From NCBI GenBank assembly GCA_017542475.1, contig JAFXXD010000031.1:18106-82105 (forward strand): a DNA stretch of 64,000 nucleotides. The letters run 5' to 3'. Below are positions 43,552 to 51,962 of this stretch, piece by piece (position 1 is the first letter of the stretch; the number at the start of each line of letters is the position of its first letter). The stretch is from Ruminococcus sp. (GTDB taxonomy: Bacteria; Bacillota; Clostridia; Oscillospirales; Ruminococcaceae). The notes under the pieces were generated by a model. It did no database searches, was not told where the DNA came from, and was given only the letters and a program-made list of their open reading frames with translations. The position numbers and the translations under genes were made by a program.

Positions 43552-43564
43552 GGAGATACCTCAG

Positions 43565-44566
43565 ATGGACGATAAAAAGCTCATATTCAGCGCTATACAG
43601 CCCACAGGCACCTTCACCCTCGGCAACTACATAGGCGCTGTCAGAAACTGGAGCCCGCTTCAGGAGCAGTACAACTGCATATACTGCGTGGCAGACCTCC
43701 ACGCCATAACAGTCAAGCAGGAGCCCGCAAAGCTCCGTCAGAACACGCTCGCGGCTTATGCTCTGCTCATGGCGTGCGGACTTGACCCCGAGAGGTCTAT
43801 CCTATTCATCCAGAGCCACGCTCACACCCACAACGACCTCAACTGGCTGCTCTGCTGCAATACGCAGTTCGGCGAGCTCTCACGTATGACTCAGTTCAAG
43901 GACAAGAGCCAGAAGCACCCCGACGACGTAAACGCGGGTCTGTTCACATATCCGTCCCTTATGGCGGCGGATATCCTCGCGTACAATGCAGACCTCGTGC
44001 CCGTGGGAGTTGACCAGAAGCAGCACCTCGAGCTCGCGAGAAATATAGCTCAGCGCTTCAATCAGCGCTACGGCGACTACTTCAAGCTCCCCGACCCGTA
44101 CATCACAGAGGTCGGCGCGAAAATAATGTCGCTTCAGGACCCGACAAAGAAGATGTCCAAGTCCGACGAGAACCCCAATGCGTGCATACTTATCCTCGAC
44201 GACAAGGATACCATTATCCGCAAGTTCAAGCGCGCTGTCACCGACAGCGAGGCTGAGGTCGTATTCCGCGAGGGCAAGGACGGTATCAACAACCTTATGT
44301 CCATATACTCCTGCGTGACAGGCAAGGACTACGCCGCTATCGAGGCTGAGTTCGCGGGCAGGGGCTACGGCGACTTCAAGATAGCCGTGGGCGAGGCTGT
44401 CGCTGACCACCTCGAGCCCGTCCGCACAGAGTTCGACCGCCTCATCAACGACAAGGCTTACCTCAAGGAATGCTATACCAAGGGCGCAGAAAAGGCTATG
44501 AAGATATCGAGCCGTATCGTCGCAAAGGCTTATCACAAGGTCGGATTCGTGGACAGACCCTTCTGA
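43565..44566 (+). CDS. trpS: Tryptophanyl-tRNA synthetase
   Basis: A 333-residue class I synthetase. The HIGH equivalent is TFTLGNYIGA (about residues 16-25), the Trp pocket includes CVADLHAIT, and KMSKS is exact in DPTKKMSKSDENP. Length is normal. It follows the unknown gene at 43036 and precedes mazG after about 150 bp that contains a promoter. No T-box leader is visible upstream. Confidence 0.97.
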   Translation: MDDKKLIFSAIQPTGTFTLGNYIGAVRNWSPLQEQYNCIYCVADLHAITVKQEPAKLRQNTLAAYALLMACGLDPERSILFIQSHAHTHNDLNWLLCCNTQFGELSRMTQFKDKSQKHPDDVNAGLFTYPSLMAADILAYNADLVPVGVDQKQHLELARNIAQRFNQRYGDYFKLPDPYITEVGAKIMSLQDPTKKMSKSDENPNACILILDDKDTIIRKFKRAVTDSEAEVVFREGKDGINNLMSIYSCVTGKDYAAIEAEFAGRGYGDFKIAVGEAVADHLEPVRTEFDRLINDKAYLKECYTKGAEKAMKISSRIVAKAYHKVGFVDRPF

Positions 44567-44666
44567 AAAGCGGTCGAAACCACCTAAATACGTGGATTCT
44601 TTTATACAAATCATATAAAAAACAGTCCCTATATTCTGCATATAGCACAAACTTTTGCGAAATATC

Positions 44667-44695
44667 TTGATTTTTGGCGGATTATAGGTTATTAT
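44667..44695 (+). promoter_or_regulatory. Sigma-A promoter of the mazG-hup unit
   Basis: TTGATT (44667-44672), 17 bp, TATTAT (44690-44695). The ATG of mazG is only 19 bp downstream, so the leader is very short. Confidence 0.65.
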
Positions 44696-44713
44696 TAGAG
44701 GAGTGCTAATCCC

Positions 44714-45532
44714 ATGGTCGAATATCAGCAAAAAGATAACTACTCTATCAGCGATCTGCTCGATATTGTAAGGCTTCTGAGAGGCGAGGGCGGCTGTCCG
44801 TGGGACAGAGAACAGACCCACAGCTCCATAAGAAGCGACTTCATCGAGGAGACCTGCGAGGCTGTGGAAGCTATTGATCTCGGTGATACCTCACTTCTGA
44901 GGGAAGAGCTCGGCGACGTACTGCTGCAGGTGGTCTTCCATTGCAGGATAGAGGAGGAAACAGGCTCGTTCAACTTCGACGACGTCTGCGACGAGATATG
45001 CAAGAAGCTCATTCTCCGTCACCCCCACGTCTTCGGCGAGGTCAAAGCCGATACCACCGCGGAGGTGCTGAAGAACTGGGACGCCATCAAAATGGACGAA
45101 AAGGGTCAGGAGACCTACACCGATACTCTTAATCAGGTGGCAAAGTCTCTCCCGTCGCTCATGAGGGCGCAGAAGGTCGGTAAACGTGCTATGCGCGCGG
45201 GTATGGACTTCCGCAGCGCCAAGGACGCGATGGCTTGCATCGACAGCGAAAAGGCGGAGCTCGAAAGAGCTGTTGCCGCGGGCGATACGCAGAACATCGA
45301 CGAGGAGATGGGCGATCTGCTCTTCTCGTGCGTCAATGCCGCGCGTCACCTCGGCGTGAATGCCGAGCTCGCTCTCAAGGCTTCTACGGACAAGTTCATC
45401 AAAAGGTTCTCTGTAACGGAACAGCTGACAAGAGATGCGGGTCTCGATATGAAGGACCTGCCTATCGAAGAGCTCGATATTTACTGGGACAAGGCTAAAA
45501 AAATTATAACGGAGGAACACTCAAATGACTAA
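44714..45532 (+). CDS. mazG: MazG nucleoside triphosphate pyrophosphohydrolase
   Basis: A 272-residue enzyme that hydrolyses NTPs to NMP and PPi, with two MazG domains. The metal-binding Glu clusters are EETCEAVEAID, EELGDVLLQVVFH (about residues 59-71) in the first domain and EEMGDLLFSCVN in the second. The GCPWDREQTHSSIR start is typical of the E. coli-type enzyme. It overlaps hup by 8 bp, so HU translation may be coupled to it. GAGGAG lies about 10 bp before the ATG. Confidence 0.95.
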   Translation: MVEYQQKDNYSISDLLDIVRLLRGEGGCPWDREQTHSSIRSDFIEETCEAVEAIDLGDTSLLREELGDVLLQVVFHCRIEEETGSFNFDDVCDEICKKLILRHPHVFGEVKADTTAEVLKNWDAIKMDEKGQETYTDTLNQVAKSLPSLMRAQKVGKRAMRAGMDFRSAKDAMACIDSEKAELERAVAAGDTQNIDEEMGDLLFSCVNAARHLGVNAELALKASTDKFIKRFSVTEQLTRDAGLDMKDLPIEELDIYWDKAKKIITEEHSND

Positions 45533-45833
45533 GACAGAACTCATCAATTCCATCGCTGATAAAGCAAACTGCACTAAGAAGGACGCTGCTGCTGCTCTCG
45601 AGGCTACACTCTCAGCTATCGAAGAAGCTCTCGTAAGCGGAGACAAGGTTGCTATCACAGGCTTCGGTACATTCGAGGTTCGCAACAGAGACAAGAAGGT
45701 TTGCATCAATCCCAGAACTAATGAGAAGATGACTTGCCCTCCCAGCAAGGCTCCCGCATTCAAGGCAGGTAAGGGTCTCAAGGAGGCTGTTAACGCTAAG
45801 AAGGGCGCTAAGAAGGCTGCTAAGAAGAAGTAA
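45525..45833 (+). CDS. hup: HU-family nucleoid protein
   Basis: A 102-residue DNA-binding protein. MTKTELINSIADKANCTKKD and GFGTFEVRNRDKKVCINPRT are HU signatures, and a Lys/Ala-rich C-terminal extension (KKGAKKAAKKK) follows the usual 90-residue core. Codon use (GCT, AAG, AAC) differs from neighbours and fits high expression. GGAGG lies about 9 bp before the ATG, inside mazG. A hairpin with T tract follows, so part of the transcripts end there. Confidence 0.96.
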   Translation: MTKTELINSIADKANCTKKDAAAALEATLSAIEEALVSGDKVAITGFGTFEVRNRDKKVCINPRTNEKMTCPPSKAPAFKAGKGLKEAVNAKKGAKKAAKKK

Positions 45834-45840
45834 TGACAAA

Positions 45841-45876
45841 GGGGCGGAAGGCTTGACCTTTCGCCCCGCGTTTTTT
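45841..45876 (+). terminator. Intrinsic terminator between hup and rqcP
   Basis: GGGGCGGAAGG-CTTGA-CCTTTCGCCCC with GCGTTTTTT. The rqcP ribosome site follows at once, so rqcP is probably read through at reduced level. Confidence 0.85.
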
Positions 45877-45890
45877 GAAAGGAGAGAGCT

Positions 45891-46133
45891 ATGCGACTTG
45901 ACAAGTACCTCAAGGTGACACGTCTGATAAAGCGCCGCACCGTCGCCAACGAAGCCTGCGACGCCGAGAAGATAGTCGTGAACGGCAAGGTCGCGAGAGC
46001 TTCATACGATGTGAAGGTCGGCGACATCATCGAGATAAATATGGGCGCTAAGCCGCTGAAGGTGAAGGTGCTCAGCGTCACCGAGCACGCCACCAAGGAA
46101 AACGCCGCAGATAATTATACTGTTATCGAATAG
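45891..46133 (+). CDS. rqcP: S4-domain protein RqcP (YabO/HslR-like)
   Basis: An 80-residue S4-domain protein: MRLDKYLKVTRLIKRRTVAN, then IVVNGKVARASYDVKVGDII. RqcP assists RqcH in adding Ala tails during ribosome quality control; older names are YabO and HslR. GGAGAGAGCT precedes the ATG. It lies after mazG and hup, as in other Firmicutes (mazG-yabO). Confidence 0.92.
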   Translation: MRLDKYLKVTRLIKRRTVANEACDAEKIVVNGKVARASYDVKVGDIIEINMGAKPLKVKVLSVTEHATKENAADNYTVIE

Positions 46134-46144
46134 CGGCTTTCACA

Positions 46145-46208
46145 CAGGGCGATGTAGGCATCGCCCCCTACAAAACAAATGTAGGGGCGGATGCCCACAT
46201 CCGCCCGA
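46145..46208. repeat. Two TGTAGGG-type hairpins after rqcP
   Basis: GGGCGATGTAGGCATCGCCC plus CCTACA, then TGTAGGGGCGGATG-CCCA-CATCCGCCC. The units face each other with 6 bp between. Confidence 0.8.
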
Positions 46209-46223
46209 TAATATATTATGCCG

Positions 46224-46251
46224 AAAAAAGCCGCTTCATATGAAGCGGCTT
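46224..46251 (-). terminator. Intrinsic terminator of the epimerase gene
   Basis: Minus strand: AAGCCGCTTC-ATAT-GAAGCGGCTT followed by a T run. It lies 6 bp after the stop codon. Confidence 0.9.
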
Positions 46252-46256
46252 CTGCA

Positions 46257-47210
46257 TTATTTGGTATTGTGTATGTCCCAGCGGAAGCTTGTCAGCTTCG
46301 ACGCCTTCGTGGTGTCAAGCATATTGTTGTACTCGAGCTTTGCCATATCAAGGTAGCGGTAATTGGTCTTTTCGTCCTTGCCGCCTCCGAAGAGTCCCTT
46401 CAGCTTTGACATAGCACCGCCGCTCGATTTCTGCACAACAGTGCCGAGGTGGTGGTTCTCGCGCATAAAGGTGATGATATCAGCAGCAGTAGTCAGCAGC
46501 TTGTCGCTGATGTTGTAGATTCCCGCGTCCTTCATATCGTCCGCGTTCTTGACGAAGCTGAGAATGAAGTCAACAAGATTGTGCACACAGCAGAGCTGGA
46601 AGCCGTACTGACCCTTTCCCGATACGAAGTTCGAGCCGTCCTTGGGGTCGGTTATCTTCGCAACGAGGTTATCGGTGAAATTGAGGGTATACACAGGAGC
46701 AACTCTCGTGATACAGCACATAACTTCCTTGTGATGCTGCATTTCGGATATGAGAGTCTTCTCGGAGTTATACTTCAGCACCGCATAATTGGTATTGGTC
46801 TTTATATCGGAGTCCTCTCTGATAGGCTCACGCGTCTTGGGGAACTCGTACACCTGATAAGTGCTGATGAGCACTATCTTGCGGACATTCTCCGTCATAG
46901 CGTAGCGGTAGATAAACTTATCGCACTGCTTTGCGAGGTCTACCTCCTTATCTGTGACGATAGGTCCAAGATCATTATCAACTGTGCAAGCGGCATGAAT
47001 CAGAACACTTATCTCGTACTTCTCAAATATCTCGGCATAGCCGTTTTTATCCGTCTGATTTACCTGTACAAAGGTATAATTCAGTTTTCCCTCATTATAT
47101 GGATTCGCCTCAACGTCGGCAGAAACCACGGCAAAGCCCTTCTTGAGCAGACCCGAGCAGATGTGCTGACCTATCAGTCCGCAGCCGCCCGTAACAAGAA
47201 CTGTCTCCAT
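46257..47210 (-). CDS. NAD-dependent epimerase/dehydratase family protein
   Basis: A 317-residue extended SDR. The Rossmann motif is VTGGCGLIGQHI (residues 6-17), the catalytic region has STYQVYEF, and YAVLKYNSEK supplies the YxxxK pair. The C-terminal half is less conserved. Substrate unknown; sugar-nucleotide epimerase or ketoreductase are possible. Its promoter (TTGCAA, 17 bp, TATAAT) lies at 47256-47284. AGGAGGG lies 8 bp before the ATG. It is a single-gene unit with a terminator. Confidence 0.85.
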   Translation of the reverse strand: METVLVTGGCGLIGQHICSGLLKKGFAVVSADVEANPYNEGKLNYTFVQVNQTDKNGYAEIFEKYEISVLIHAACTVDNDLGPIVTDKEVDLAKQCDKFIYRYAMTENVRKIVLISTYQVYEFPKTREPIREDSDIKTNTNYAVLKYNSEKTLISEMQHHKEVMCCITRVAPVYTLNFTDNLVAKITDPKDGSNFVSGKGQYGFQLCCVHNLVDFILSFVKNADDMKDAGIYNISDKLLTTAADIITFMRENHHLGTVVQKSSGGAMSKLKGLFGGGKDEKTNYRYLDMAKLEYNNMLDTTKASKLTSFRWDIHNTK

Positions 47211-47255
47211 ACTTCATACCCTCCTTTCTGACATTCATACTCTTATAGCTTAATT

Positions 47256-47284
47256 ATTATATCACATTCCGTATATTTTTGCAA
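47256..47284 (-). promoter_or_regulatory. Sigma-A promoter of the epimerase gene
   Basis: Minus strand: TTGCAA (47279-47284), 17 bp, TATAAT (47256-47261). Confidence 0.75.
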
Positions 47285-47358
47285 GACCTTTTTTTGCGAT
47301 ATTAGCCGTCTCTTACAAGAAAATGGCACCAAATATTGCGGATATCGGTCAGATCCTA

Positions 47359-48762
47359 TCAGTTGCTGATAATGGGATTGTCGTTGACCTCGTCGATATA
47401 TGTCTGCACTGTCGCGTATATAGCGTCATAGGTCTCGTTCCACGGTGTACCTCTTGCGGTATTTCTGAGGTTCTGGTCGAGCAGGTCGCCGCAGTCCTTG
47501 GAAACGCCGTTTGAAAGGTCGAAGAACGGATTCTCGTCCGCCAGCTCCTGCATCTCGTGCTGCATATCCACCATTTCCTGCGTCCAGCCGTAGTCCTCGC
47601 GGAACTGCTTGTCGGAAACAGCCTTGGTGTCCTCGTCCATAATGGAGAAGCGCTTGCAGTCGAGGTACTTGGCAACGCCCTCGGGGTTAGCGCCGTTCTT
47701 TACGAAGGTGTAAGCCTCGATACCGTTGGGGATATAGTACTCCTTAGCCTCGGGGTCCTTGGGCATAGGTACGAAGAATGCGTCGTCGCCGAACTTGCCC
47801 TTCCACTGATCCTCGGAGGTGTAGAACTCGTACAGACCAACGGGATAGAACAGCACCTTGCCCTCGCCGACAAACTCGGGATGAGCTGTCCAGCCGTAGT
47901 CGCCAACGCCGATAGCGATACAGCCCGTCTGGTTGAGGTCGTACAGGAAGTTCTGCACGCGCTCCATAGCGGGGTCGCTGATATTGCTGACGAGCTTGCC
48001 GTTCTCGATACCTACGGGCGGAACGCCTGTGGTGTTCATAAGTCCGAACTCGAACCACCAGCCGTCGATTCCGTAGTGCTGCTTATCGACGTCAACGAAG
48101 CTCTGGAGCATCGACTCGAACGTGTTCCAGTCCCACTTGCCGTCGTAGTAGAGGTCGGCAGGGTCGTCAAGACCAGCCTCCTCGATAGTTTTCTTGTTGT
48201 ATACACAGCCTACCTTGTCGCCTACCGACTGCACGATAGCGAGGTAGTGCTTGCCGTCCCACAGCATACTGTCGTTGACGTCCTTGACGTCCTCCCACAG
48301 CGGCTTGCTGAAGTCGATGTAGTCGTCAACGGAGGTGAACATACCTCTTACAGCGCCCTTCGGGAAGGCGTCCATATCGCCTGCCCAGAAGAAGTCGATA
48401 CCCTCGCCGCTCGAAATAGCCTCGGCGAGCTTCTCATAGCGGTTCTCCCACGTTACCTGGTGGTACTCGATTACGCCGCCGTATTTCTCCTCGAACACAA
48501 CGAGCTCCGTAGGCTTGTTCTTGCCCGAAGCGTCGGGGTTGATGTCCCATGTTGCCATCCACTTGATGGTCTTGTTCTCGAGCTCAACGTCCTCGAGGAG
48601 GTCGGTGTTTGAAGCCGCCTGATTTACCTCGTCCCTGACGCTCTGGTCAACATCGACATCGGCGTAGGGATTGGACGATGAACCGCCGTCTCCGCAGGCA
48701 GTGAGCGAGAGGGTAGCTGCAACTGCCAGAAGAGCCGAGATAAATGCCTTAGTTTTCTTCAT
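47359..48762 (-). CDS. Extracellular solute-binding lipoprotein (paralogue of 35914)
   Basis: A 467-residue lipoprotein with lipobox LSLTACG (Cys near residue 23). WATWDINPDASGKNKPTELV, FEEKYGGVIEYHQVTWENRY, YDGKWDWNTFESMLQSFVDV and PMPKDPEAKEYYIPNGIEAY follow the family 1 sugar-binding pattern. It shares block order with the protein at 35914. No permease or ATPase gene is near. The ATG at 48762 has AAAGGAG 8 bp upstream; the 26-codon longer frame lacks such a site. Confidence 0.87.
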   Translation of the reverse strand: MKKTKAFISALLAVAATLSLTACGDGGSSSNPYADVDVDQSVRDEVNQAASNTDLLEDVELENKTIKWMATWDINPDASGKNKPTELVVFEEKYGGVIEYHQVTWENRYEKLAEAISSGEGIDFFWAGDMDAFPKGAVRGMFTSVDDYIDFSKPLWEDVKDVNDSMLWDGKHYLAIVQSVGDKVGCVYNKKTIEEAGLDDPADLYYDGKWDWNTFESMLQSFVDVDKQHYGIDGWWFEFGLMNTTGVPPVGIENGKLVSNISDPAMERVQNFLYDLNQTGCIAIGVGDYGWTAHPEFVGEGKVLFYPVGLYEFYTSEDQWKGKFGDDAFFVPMPKDPEAKEYYIPNGIEAYTFVKNGANPEGVAKYLDCKRFSIMDEDTKAVSDKQFREDYGWTQEMVDMQHEMQELADENPFFDLSNGVSKDCGDLLDQNLRNTARGTPWNETYDAIYATVQTYIDEVNDNPIISN

Positions 48763-48876
48763 CTGTTTAACTCCTTTTCTGGATTTTTGCCCGCAGGTGC
48801 GGGGCTCCGGTGGTTTATGAACGATACAGCGGCCTGCCAAACAGCCGCAATTATCCTATTATTCAGCTATACATAT

Positions 48877-48906
48877 ATTATATCATTTTAAAATATATGC
48901 TGTCAA
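48877..48906 (-). promoter_or_regulatory. Sigma-A promoter of the second solute-binding gene
   Basis: Minus strand: TTGACA (48901-48906), 18 bp, TATAAT (48877-48882). The leader is about 110 nt. Confidence 0.8.
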
Positions 48907-48992
48907 TATCCAAAATCAATATAAATTATGCTAATTTATTGTGATATTGCTGTATTTTCGGGCGAAAGGTTTACAAAAGGGAAACAATATGC

Positions 48993-49030
48993 AAAAAATT
49001 GAGAATTGATGTACTGCTCAATTCTCAATT
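48993..49030 (-). terminator. Intrinsic terminator overlapping the end of the MetH-reactivation gene
   Basis: Minus strand: AATTGAGAATTGA, an 8-nt loop, TCAATTCTCAATT and T run. The stem begins within the stop codon of the gene. Confidence 0.85.
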
Positions 49031-49702
49031 CTTTCGTCCGCAGCCTCCGTTCGCGGAGAAGGCGCAGCGTCCGCGCATATTGCAGCTCTCACAGCCGCGC
49101 TTCAGCTCCGACTCGGGAGGAGCCGCCGATATGCCTATTATCGCCGTCACCGACTTCGACGGCACGAGCAGCGAGCTCTCCGTGACCGTCAGTCCTATGC
49201 GACGCTGAGCATTCAGCGCGAGCAGGAAGTCCCTTTGCAGGGATATCGGCAGGTCGCCGTAGCCGGGGCTGAAGCGCCATGTCCTGAAGGGAGCCTCCAC
49301 CTCGGAGAATATCTCCTCCTCGGCGCGATCACAGACCTGCTCTACCGCCGTGCTGCACAGGCAGTCCACGGCAAGAGCCGCCGCCATATCCGTCACAGCC
49401 GTCTGGCGTATGAGCTTGTCAGCCTCCGCGGAGACAGTCGCCGCAAGGAGCACCGCCCGCTCGCAGCCCGCAAGGTGGCGGCGTATGTCCGCACCCGTGA
49501 GGACGGCGTTCATGCCCGATATGCGCACTCCGCCGTCCTCGAAGCTGACTGCCGCCTCGCGGTAGACGTATGCGGGGCGGAGCTTTGCTCGGACTATGGG
49601 CTCGTACTTGTCCAGCAAAGCCTGCACGTTGCCGTCAGGAGCGCCTTTCACGCCCATATACCGCGCCGCTTCCGCCTTCGAGAGCGGTCCGAGCTCCATC
49701 AT
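49025..49702 (-). CDS. Stand-alone methionine synthase reactivation-domain protein
   Basis: A 225-residue protein matching the C-terminal activation (AdoMet-binding) domain of cobalamin-dependent MetH. The AdoMet signature region RFSPGYGDLPISLQ is intact, followed by SKSVTAIIGIS and a C-terminal Cys set (CESCNMRGRCAF). In E. coli this domain is fused to MetH; here it is separate, so a MetH lacking it should exist elsewhere. It overlaps metF by 4 bp (ATGA), which supports a folate-methionine role. Confidence 0.88.
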   Translation of the reverse strand: MMELGPLSKAEAARYMGVKGAPDGNVQALLDKYEPIVRAKLRPAYVYREAAVSFEDGGVRISGMNAVLTGADIRRHLAGCERAVLLAATVSAEADKLIRQTAVTDMAAALAVDCLCSTAVEQVCDRAEEEIFSEVEAPFRTWRFSPGYGDLPISLQRDFLLALNAQRRIGLTVTESSLLVPSKSVTAIIGISAAPPESELKRGCESCNMRGRCAFSANGGCGRKN

Positions 49703-50559
49703 GCCTCGATGATGCCGCTGACGGCTTCGCTTATTTTCCGCGCAACATAGGCGTTGTTCATCGTGTAAAGGTGTATTCCGTCAACGCCGCTCGCCGCGAG
49801 GTCAACTATCTGATTTATCGCGTAGGCAATGCCCGCATCACGCAGAGCCTCGGGGTTGTGCTCGTATCTCTGCATAATCTTGACGAATTTGCGCGGAAGG
49901 CTCGCGCCGCAGGTCGTGACCATGCGCTCTATCTGATTCTTGTTGACAACGGGCATTATTCCCGCCTCTATCGGCACGTTTATGCCCTTTGCAGCAGCCT
50001 TGTCACGGAAGTCGTAGAAGCTGTCGTTGTCGAAAAAGAGCTGCGTGATGAGGTGGTCAGCGCCCGCCTCGACCTTAATCTTAAGGTTGTCGATGTCCTC
50101 GTCGAGCGTTTCCGCGTCGGGGTGGCACTCGGGATAGCAGGCTCCCGCGATGTCGAAGTCGCCCTTGCCCCTGAGGTAGGTGATGAGGTCGCTCGCGTGG
50201 GCGAAGTCCTTAACAGGCGGGATATCGGGGTTGATATCGCCGCGGAGAGCGAGGATATTCTCTATCCCGCGCTTCTGAGCCTCAACAAGGGTCGAATCTA
50301 TCTCCGCGCGTGTGAAGTTGATGCACGGCAGATGGAGCACGGGGATAATGCCGCTCTCCTTTATCCTGGAGGCTATATCGAGCGCGAAGAAGCTGTTGCC
50401 GCTGCCGCCCGCTCCGAATGTGACGCTGATGAAGTCGGGCTTCAAGCCGCCGAGCTCATCGAGGGTCTGGTAAATTACGTCAACTGTGCTCGTCTTCTTC
50501 GGAGGAAAGACCTCGAACGAGAAGACCGTCTTGTCCTTGAATAAATCTCTTACCTTCAT
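49699..50559 (-). CDS. metF: 5,10-methylenetetrahydrofolate reductase
   Basis: A 286-residue TIM-barrel flavoenzyme that supplies 5-methyl-THF to methionine synthase. The start FSFEVFPPKKTS (about residues 13-24), SVTFGAGGSG, LALRGDIN and LITQLFFDN are family blocks. It follows ung after 11 bp and is coupled to the reactivation-domain gene. AAAGGA precedes the ATG. Confidence 0.96.
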   Translation of the reverse strand: MKVRDLFKDKTVFSFEVFPPKKTSTVDVIYQTLDELGGLKPDFISVTFGAGGSGNSFFALDIASRIKESGIIPVLHLPCINFTRAEIDSTLVEAQKRGIENILALRGDINPDIPPVKDFAHASDLITYLRGKGDFDIAGACYPECHPDAETLDEDIDNLKIKVEAGADHLITQLFFDNDSFYDFRDKAAAKGINVPIEAGIMPVVNKNQIERMVTTCGASLPRKFVKIMQRYEHNPEALRDAGIAYAINQIVDLAASGVDGIHLYTMNNAYVARKISEAVSGIIEA

Positions 50560-50570
50560 ATTCTATCCTT

Positions 50571-51242
50571 TCAGTCTATCGACCAGTCTATCGGCTCCAA
50601 GCCCTTATCCGCGAGGAAGGCGTTCGCCTGTGAGAAGTGTCTGCACCCGAAGAAGCCGTTATACGCCGAAAGTGGGCTCGGGTGAGCCGCCTTGAGGACG
50701 AGGTGGTTCGGGTTGGTGATGTACATCTGCTTTGCCTTGGCGTCGCTGCCCCACAGCATAAAAACCATCGGCTTCTCGCGGTGGTTGAGGAGCTCTATCA
50801 CGTCGGTGGTGAACTGCTCCCAGCCCATACCGCGGTGACTGCGGGGCTGGTTGGCTCTGACCGTCAGCACGGAATTGAGCAGCAGCACGCCGTTCTGCGC
50901 CCATTTTGTGAGCTCGCCGTGCCTGCCCATATTGTCCACGCCCACGTCGTCGCGTATCTCCTTGAAGATGTTCACCAGCGACGGCGGCGGAACCACGCCC
51001 TTCCGCACGGAAAAGCTCAGCCCGTGAGCCTGACCCTCGCCGTGGTAGGGGTCCTGCCCGATGATGACGCACTTCACGTCGTTGTAGGACGTCATTTTCA
51101 GCGCGTTGAATATGTCATACATTCCCGGGAAAATGCGCTGTGTCTTGTACTCGGTCACAAGGAATTTTCTCAGCTTTACGTAGTATTCCTTGGTGAACTC
51201 GTCCCTGAGCAGCTCGTCCCAGTCGTTTCCGAAATTTACCAT
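50571..51242 (-). CDS. ung: Uracil-DNA glycosylase
   Basis: A 223-residue family 1 UDG. The catalytic Asp loop is GQDPYHGEGQAHGL, and the His loop is AHPSPLSAYNGFFGC; both are exact family motifs. Normal length. AGGAG lies 6 bp before the ATG. A palindrome at 51262-51287 (GGGACGGCAGCTGCCGCCCC) separates it from the DUF2500-like gene. Confidence 0.97.
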   Translation of the reverse strand: MVNFGNDWDELLRDEFTKEYYVKLRKFLVTEYKTQRIFPGMYDIFNALKMTSYNDVKCVIIGQDPYHGEGQAHGLSFSVRKGVVPPPSLVNIFKEIRDDVGVDNMGRHGELTKWAQNGVLLLNSVLTVRANQPRSHRGMGWEQFTTDVIELLNHREKPMVFMLWGSDAKAKQMYITNPNHLVLKAAHPSPLSAYNGFFGCRHFSQANAFLADKGLEPIDWSID

Positions 51243-51290
51243 ACTATTCTCCTATACGAAATATGGGACGGCAGCTGCCGCCCCATAGTC

Positions 51291-51797
51291 TCAGTTGTTA
51301 TAAACAGTGTCCTCGTAGTATTTGAACTTTACAAGTGTGTTCCTCTTGTATGTAAGAGAGCCCTGCTGGTTGAAGGGTATCTTCTCGTAAGCCTCGCGCG
51401 AGCACTCTATCTTCAGCTTCTGTCCCTTGCGCGTAACGAACTGGAGCTCGTAATACTCGTCCATCAGCTTCTGCTGACCCGTGCTCTCGATGACTCTCAG
51501 TCTGTCGTCGGACTTCCTTACAAGCGTTGCCATCTCGACTATCGGCTCGGACGTCTTCTTCTGGTTGCTGTCGTCCTCTGCGGGCTTGCGGTTGTAGCGC
51601 CTCTCGCGTGAGGGAGCTCCGCCGCCGCCCTCGCCGCCGTTCTCCTCAAGGAAGAAGTTTATAAAGCGCATAAACGGGCTCTTTCCGCCGAAGAGAAGTA
51701 TAACGAGAACAAGAATTACAGCGATGGCTCCGAGAGTGATGAGCAGGTTGCGCAACTGCGGAGTAACAGCAAATATTGTTCCTATCTGGGGTGTCAT
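51291..51797 (-). CDS. Membrane protein with DUF2500-like C-terminal domain
   Basis: A 168-residue protein with one membrane helix near residues 16-38 (LLITLGAIAVILVLVILLFG), a Gly/Glu-rich, charged linker, and a C-terminal domain of DUF2500 type (about residues 88-168: EMATLVRKSDDRLRVI ... YYELQFVTRKGQKLKIECS ... GSLTYKRNTLVKFKYY). The domain would be on one side of the membrane, probably outside. Function unknown. Its promoter (51854-51882) is back-to-back with that of the TtcA-like gene. Confidence 0.75.
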   Translation of the reverse strand: MTPQIGTIFAVTPQLRNLLITLGAIAVILVLVILLFGGKSPFMRFINFFLEENGGEGGGGAPSRERRYNRKPAEDDSNQKKTSEPIVEMATLVRKSDDRLRVIESTGQQKLMDEYYELQFVTRKGQKLKIECSREAYEKIPFNQQGSLTYKRNTLVKFKYYEDTVYNN

Positions 51798-51853
51798 ATG
51801 TGTTTCCTTTCAAATAAAGGCAAGGCATACCCTGCCATAATATGCTAATTTAT

Positions 51854-51882
51854 ATTATATATCTTTTTTTTGTATTTTGCAA
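51854..51882 (-). promoter_or_regulatory. Sigma-A promoter of the DUF2500-like gene
   Basis: Minus strand: TTGCAA (51877-51882), 17 bp, TATAAT (51854-51859). Confidence 0.75.
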
Positions 51883-51889
51883 GATATAT

Positions 51890-51918
51890 TTGCAAATTTC
51901 TTGGATTTGCGGTATAAT
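51890..51918 (+). promoter_or_regulatory. Sigma-A promoter of the TtcA-like gene
   Basis: TTGCAA (51890-51895), 17 bp, TATAAT (51913-51918). Its -35 is only 7 bp from that of the leftward promoter. Confidence 0.75.
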
Positions 51919-51962
51919 TTTACTATGAAAGTCAGCATTTTACCCCATCGGAGGGATATTCT

